This document shows positions 60,364-64,000 of a stretch of 64,000 nucleotides of DNA, piece by piece. Made by a program: the position numbers and the translations under genes. The DNA comes from Mogibacterium sp. (GTDB lineage: Bacteria; Bacillota; Clostridia; Peptostreptococcales; Anaerovoracaceae), in assembly GCA_017404265.1 (NCBI GenBank), contig JAFRCS010000006.1, positions 189,502 to 253,501 of the forward strand. Direction: 5' to 3'. The notes under the pieces were generated by a model. That model did not search any database, was not told where the DNA came from, and saw only the letters and a list, made by a program, of their open reading frames with translations. Numbering within the stretch: position 1 is the stretch's first letter; the number at the start of each line of letters is the position of its first letter.

Positions 60364-61386
60364 ATGAGCCAGAGAAGAGACGGAAGGCTTGGCGCCGTAT
60401 GGATCGTAATATTGATAGTGCTGCCGCTTGCTGCAGCTGTCATCGCGCTGGGTATCGGACGCATGTCGATAGCCCCGGGCGAGGTCCTTGACGTGCTGAG
60501 AGCCAATCTGTCCGGAGGGCATGCGGCCAACGAACTGGCGGAGAAGACCATCATGCAGCTGAGGCTGCCGAGGATAATCCTGGCCGTGCTGGTAGGAGCC
60601 GGACTTTCGGTATCCGGCTGCGCTTTCCAGAGCCTCTTCGCAAACCCGCTGGCTACGCCGGACACACTCGGTGTCGCGAGCGGCGCGGCGTTTGGCGCCG
60701 CCCTGGGGATACTTCTTGGTTTCAACCTGATAGGCATACAGATAATGGGCCTTGCCATGGGCGGCGCCGCTGTGGCGCTCACATGGCTCGCGGGCTCAGG
60801 CAGAGACAGGGGAGGCCTCAGCTACATAGTGCTGTCCGGCATCATGATAGGCTCCCTCTTCAGCGCCCTCATATCTTTCATAAAGTTTGCCGCAGACGCT
60901 GAATCGCAGCTGCCTGCCATCACCTACTGGCTGATGGGTGGCCTGGACAAGGCAAACTACCATACGCTCGCCCTGGGAGCGCCGGTGATCATCGCCGGCA
61001 TAATCCTCTTCATCCTCATAAGATGGCGCATGAACCTGCTGCCGCTTTCCGATGACGAGGCCAAAGCATCGGGTGTAGACATCAGGCTGCTGAGGGCGGT
61101 CACTGTCGTGGCAGCAACAGCCATAACCGCGTCCTGCGTCTCGATGTGCGGACAGGTCGGCTGGGTGGGACTTCTGATCCCGCACATGTGCCGCATGGTA
61201 TTCGGCAATAACCACCTGTCTATAGTGCCGGCATCCGTGAGTTTCGGAGCCGTCTTCATGATAATCGTCGACACGATGGCGCGCAGCATCTCCGCGGCGG
61301 AGATCCCTGTGTCGATACTTACGGCAATAATAGGCGCGCCTGTATTCATAATCCTGATGAGAAGAAGCGGAGGCTGGCGTATATGA
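60364..61386 (+). CDS. FecCD/BtuC-type ABC transporter permease
   Basis: This 340-residue protein has about ten membrane segments and belongs to the FecCD family: LRLPRIILAVLVGAGLSVSGCAFQSLFANPLATPDTLGV, GLDKANYHT, and the coupling motif GWVGLLIPHMCRMVFG. The family imports iron chelates, cobalamin, haem or other metal chelates. It overlaps the ATPase gene by 4 bases (ATGA). No substrate-binding protein is seen in the window; it may lie further on. Confidence 0.93.
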   Translation: MSQRRDGRLGAVWIVILIVLPLAAAVIALGIGRMSIAPGEVLDVLRANLSGGHAANELAEKTIMQLRLPRIILAVLVGAGLSVSGCAFQSLFANPLATPDTLGVASGAAFGAALGILLGFNLIGIQIMGLAMGGAAVALTWLAGSGRDRGGLSYIVLSGIMIGSLFSALISFIKFAADAESQLPAITYWLMGGLDKANYHTLALGAPVIIAGIILFILIRWRMNLLPLSDDEAKASGVDIRLLRAVTVVAATAITASCVSMCGQVGWVGLLIPHMCRMVFGNNHLSIVPASVSFGAVFMIIVDTMARSISAAEIPVSILTAIIGAPVFIILMRRSGGWRI

Positions 61387-62465
61387 GCGAGATGAACAGA
61401 CAGGCCGCGCCGCTTCTGAAGATAGAAGGCGGCAGCTTCGCCTACAAGGGCGGGCCGCAGATACTTAAGGATATAAATATAGAAGTCGATCCTGGCGAGA
61501 TACTGGCCGTACTGGGACCGAACGGTTCCGGCAAGACGACCATGCTCCGCTGCATGATGGATATGCTTCACTGGCAGAGCGGAAGGAGCCTGCTGGACGG
61601 AGAGGACATCCGCGGCATACCGGCATCCACGCTCTGGAAGAAGATGGCGTACGTGCCTCAGGCAGGGACGGCGGCGACTTCGTACACGGCTTTCCAGACC
61701 GTGCTCATTGGAAGGAGCAGCCGCATAGGAGCTTTCTCTTCGCCGACTGAAGAGGACATGAAAGTCACGGAGCGCGTCATGGAGAGGCTTGGCATCTCGC
61801 ATCTTGCCGACAAGCCATGCCACGCCATAAGCGGCGGCGAGCTGCAGATGGTCCTCATAGCACGCGCCATGGCGGCTGAACCAAAGTTTCTGGTGCTGGA
61901 TGAGCCTGAGTCCAACCTCGACTTCAAAAACCAGCTGATAGTCCTTGATACAATGACAGCGCTGGCAGCCGAAGGAGTGGCCTGCGTATTCAACACGCAT
62001 TATCCGTCCCACGCGCTGCAGAGAGCAGGCAAGTCGCTCATGCTGTCGAAGGAAGGATGGAGCCTCTTTGGCGACACCACAGGAGTGGTGACTGAGGATA
62101 ATATCAGAAGGGCGTTCGGCGTCGAGGCTCTCATTGGTGAGGTCGAGACACCGCAGAACATAATGAAGAATGTCGTGGCGGTAGGCATCAGCGAAGAAGC
62201 CTTCGCACAGGAGCCCGGCGCAGCAGACAGGAGCGTGCTTGCTTCACTTACAGTCATCATGCAAAACAACGCTCACGCTGATCAGATCAACAAGGCGCTT
62301 CGCGAATACAACCACCTGCTGATAGGCAGAATGGGACTTCCGCACAGGAGCTCAGATAAATATATAATCAACGTGATGCTGGAGGGGCCTGTTTCGGAGA
62401 TCGAGGCGCTCTCGCACAGGCTCAGCCTGATACCTGACATAAGCGTCAAAACGACATATGAATAA
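61383..62465 (+). CDS. ABC transporter ATPase fused to a TM1266-like ACT domain
   Basis: The 360-residue protein has a FepC/BtuD-type ATPase: Walker A GPNGSGKT (45-52), signature SGGELQ (150-155), Walker [13 protein letters not shown] (169-180) and the H-loop His in NTHYPSH. After residue ~287 a second domain follows with [15 protein letters not shown] (313-322) and VKTTYE at the end, which aligns over its length with the 81-residue TM1266-type protein encoded at 59935-60180. The extra domain may let the transporter sense its substrate, like the C-terminal regulatory domain of MetN, which is inference. Partner of the permease just upstream. Confidence 0.9.
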   Translation: MSEMNRQAAPLLKIEGGSFAYKGGPQILKDINIEVDPGEILAVLGPNGSGKTTMLRCMMDMLHWQSGRSLLDGEDIRGIPASTLWKKMAYVPQAGTAATSYTAFQTVLIGRSSRIGAFSSPTEEDMKVTERVMERLGISHLADKPCHAISGGELQMVLIARAMAAEPKFLVLDEPESNLDFKNQLIVLDTMTALAAEGVACVFNTHYPSHALQRAGKSLMLSKEGWSLFGDTTGVVTEDNIRRAFGVEALIGEVETPQNIMKNVVAVGISEEAFAQEPGAADRSVLASLTVIMQNNAHADQINKALREYNHLLIGRMGLPHRSSDKYIINVMLEGPVSEIEALSHRLSLIPDISVKTTYE

Positions 62466-62527
62466 ACAGTCGGAAATCGGCTGAGCATGCCGCGGCATCA
62501 TTGCGGCAAATAAGGAAAGGTAAAAAC

Positions 62528-63298
62528 ATGATAAAAATTGCAGTATACGGAAAAGGCGGAATAGGCAAGTCGACAACCGTGTCGAACGTGTCGGCCGCGC
62601 TCGCGGACATGGGCTACAAAGTGATGCAGATCGGCTGCGATCCTAAGGCCGATTCAACGCAGAGCCTGCACCACTCGGCAGACATCAAAACCGTGCTGGA
62701 GCTGGTGAGGGAACATAAGAACGACTTCACGCTCAGCGATATGGTTCGCGAAGGCTACGGCGGTGTCATCTGCGTGGAGGCGGGAGGACCGACTCCGGGC
62801 CTCGGCTGCGCGGGACGCGGCATCATCGCTGCGCTCGACAAGCTGAAAGAGAAAGGCGCCTACGAAACATTCAAACCGGACGTCGTGATATACGACGTTC
62901 TGGGCGACGTCGTATGCGGCGGCTTTTCCATGCCAATGCGCGGCGGCTATGCCGATAAGGTATTCGTGATCACTTCAGGCGAGAACATGGCCATCCATGC
63001 CGCCGCGAACATCGCGGTCGCGATCGACAACTTCAAGGACAGAGGATACGCGAAACTCGGAGGCATCATACTCAACCGACGCAACGTGAAGGATGAAGAT
63101 GCCAAGGTCGCCGAGCTTGCTTCGGATATCAAGTCAGAAGTCATTGGCGAGCTGAGCCGCAGCGACACCGTCATAGAGGCGGAGGATCTGGGAAAGACGG
63201 TCATTGAAGCGTTCCCTGACAGCCCGATGGCGGATGAGTACCGCAAGCTGGCAAAGACGCTTATAAAGATCTGCAATTCGGAAATGAGAGTATGCTGA
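62528..63298 (+). CDS. NifH/BchL-like nitrogenase-type iron protein
   Basis: This 256-residue protein has the P-loop [10 protein letters not shown] (8-17), GCDPKADST, the [4Fe-4S] ligands Cys94 (GLGCAGRG) and Cys130 ([10 protein letters not shown]) and the Arg97 site that is ADP-ribosylated in nitrogenases. It is an ATP-driven electron donor to a NifD/K-like partner encoded next (7-base overlap). There are no nifB, nifE, nifN or other nitrogenase genes, and dinitrogen fixation is not implied; the family also includes CfbC, BchL/X and methylthio-alkane reductases. ATG 62528 follows AAGGAAAGG. Confidence 0.92.
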   Translation: MIKIAVYGKGGIGKSTTVSNVSAALADMGYKVMQIGCDPKADSTQSLHHSADIKTVLELVREHKNDFTLSDMVREGYGGVICVEAGGPTPGLGCAGRGIIAALDKLKEKGAYETFKPDVVIYDVLGDVVCGGFSMPMRGGYADKVFVITSGENMAIHAAANIAVAIDNFKDRGYAKLGGIILNRRNVKDEDAKVAELASDIKSEVIGELSRSDTVIEAEDLGKTVIEAFPDSPMADEYRKLAKTLIKICNSEMRVC

Positions 63299-64000
63299 AA
63301 AAAGTAAACGAAAAACAGAATATAAAGCTGGACGCATCCGAGATCCCGCATGTGAGGATAGCAGATGCTAATTTCCCTGCGCCGTTCCGGTCGGGGCTGG
63401 AGTATTCGTCTCCGGCCCGCGGCACGTGGAACATCGTCCACACCGGGATGCTCATCCCGGAGGCACACGAAATCTTCGTGTGCGCCGCGGGCTGCCTGCG
63501 CGGAGTCGTTCTGACTGCCGCCGAGATGGGCACCCAGGACAGGTTCTCAACGGTAGCCGTCAGGGAGAACAACCTTCTGGACGGCGACATGGAAGAACTG
63601 GTCATCGAGGGCGTGACGGATATCATCAACAAGCTGCCTAAGAGACCGCCTGCTGTCCTCGTGTACACAAGCTGTGTCCACCACTTTACAGGTGTAGACC
63701 TCGACATGATCTACGCGACTCTCAGGAGCCGCTTTCCGGACATCGATTTCACCGACTGCTACATGAACCCTATCATGCGAAAGAGTGGTCTGACTCCGGA
63801 TCAGCTGATGAGGTCCCGCCTTTACATGCTCCTGCACGAGCGTGAGAAGAATCCGGACGCAGTTGCCATAATCGGCAACGACCTTCCGACCGATGAGGAC
63901 AGCGACCTGATGCATATGCTCAAGGGCGCGGGACTTAAGGTGCACGAGATCACATCCTGCAAAAACTACGCAGAGTACCAGGAGATGGCCGAGAGCTGCG
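63292..64000 (+). CDS. Nitrogenase component 1 (NifD/NifK)-like subunit, 3' end outside window
   Basis: An open frame starts at ATG 63292, overlapping the NifH-like stop, and stays open to the last base (236 codons visible). Cys64 and Cys68 in VCAAGCLRG and Cys128 in YTSCVHHF take the places of two cluster-Cys regions of NifD; the first NifD ligand region (GC.YAG) reads SPARG here, with no Cys. This fits the component-1 fold with a simpler iron-sulphur cluster. The pair is a nitrogenase-like reductase of unknown substrate. Motif placement is from memory of NifD and is approximate. Confidence 0.75.
   Translation, partial: MLKKVNEKQNIKLDASEIPHVRIADANFPAPFRSGLEYSSPARGTWNIVHTGMLIPEAHEIFVCAAGCLRGVVLTAAEMGTQDRFSTVAVRENNLLDGDMEELVIEGVTDIINKLPKRPPAVLVYTSCVHHFTGVDLDMIYATLRSRFPDIDFTDCYMNPIMRKSGLTPDQLMRSRLYMLLHEREKNPDAVAIIGNDLPTDEDSDLMHMLKGAGLKVHEITSCKNYAEYQEMAESC

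Noticed and set aside
62528-64000. True nitrogenase (nitrogen fixation)
   Set aside because: No cofactor-assembly genes are seen and the component-1 chain lacks a conserved cluster-Cys region.

Overview
The window most likely comes from a strictly anaerobic, low-to-mid GC Bacillota (class Clostridia). The reasons are strong Shine-Dalgarno sites and TTG starts, a Gram-positive wall gene set (TagO/WecA-like transferase, LCP protein, S11 DD-carboxypeptidase, L,D-transpeptidase, CW-repeat surface protein), the rpsF-ssb-rpsR order, a one-chain clostridial PurL, and anaerobe redox genes (rubredoxin, NfnAB, TM1266-type regulator, Pta). This is inference; there is no rRNA in the window. I saw no tRNA, rRNA, insertion sequence or CRISPR array.

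Left half (1-30.8 kb): a cell-envelope glycan locus. It opens with ATP-grasp, CapK-like and epimerase genes. A minus-strand operon follows (9671 to 2790): ArnC-like GT2, MBOAT acyltransferase, SGNH protein, DltA-like ligase, carrier protein and a fold-III PLP decarboxylase, in effect a dlt operon with a decarboxylase added. Then come an FN3/L,D-transpeptidase, a Wzx flippase and a GT-C-like protein; RfbB and WecE (dTDP-4-amino-4,6-dideoxygalactose supply); a WecA/TagO-like priming transferase and an LCP ligase; and a second module of ArnC-like GT2, ATP-grasp, an SMR flippase pair, YfhO, an acyltransferase and a DD-carboxypeptidase. That module resembles the GT2/flippase/YfhO three-component glycosylation machines.

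Middle (30.8-55.5 kb): mostly housekeeping. It holds rpsF-ssb-rpsR, aspartate racemase, ketopantoate reductase, a 1263-residue surface protein with 21-residue CW repeats, purN, purL, a CPBP protease, a cyclodeaminase, a LysR regulator, an unlisted-size 27-residue membrane peptide, rubredoxin, NfnAB, CoaBC, an aminotransferase, Pta and a long-chain acyl-CoA ligase. Intrinsic terminators are frequent and clear here.

Right end (55.5-64 kb): a plus-strand run with a metal and redox theme. It has tandem HypB paralogues, a thioredoxin-reductase-like flavoprotein without a normal NAD(P)H site, an ATC-hydrolase family protein, an MFS transporter, a TM1266 ACT-like regulator, a structured leader with a terminator, a FecCD permease, an ABC ATPase fused to a TM1266-like domain, a NifH-like reductase, and a NifD-like subunit that runs off the edge. 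The last five look like one metal-linked nitrogenase-like system and are, with the decarboxylase-dlt operon, the most interesting parts of the window.
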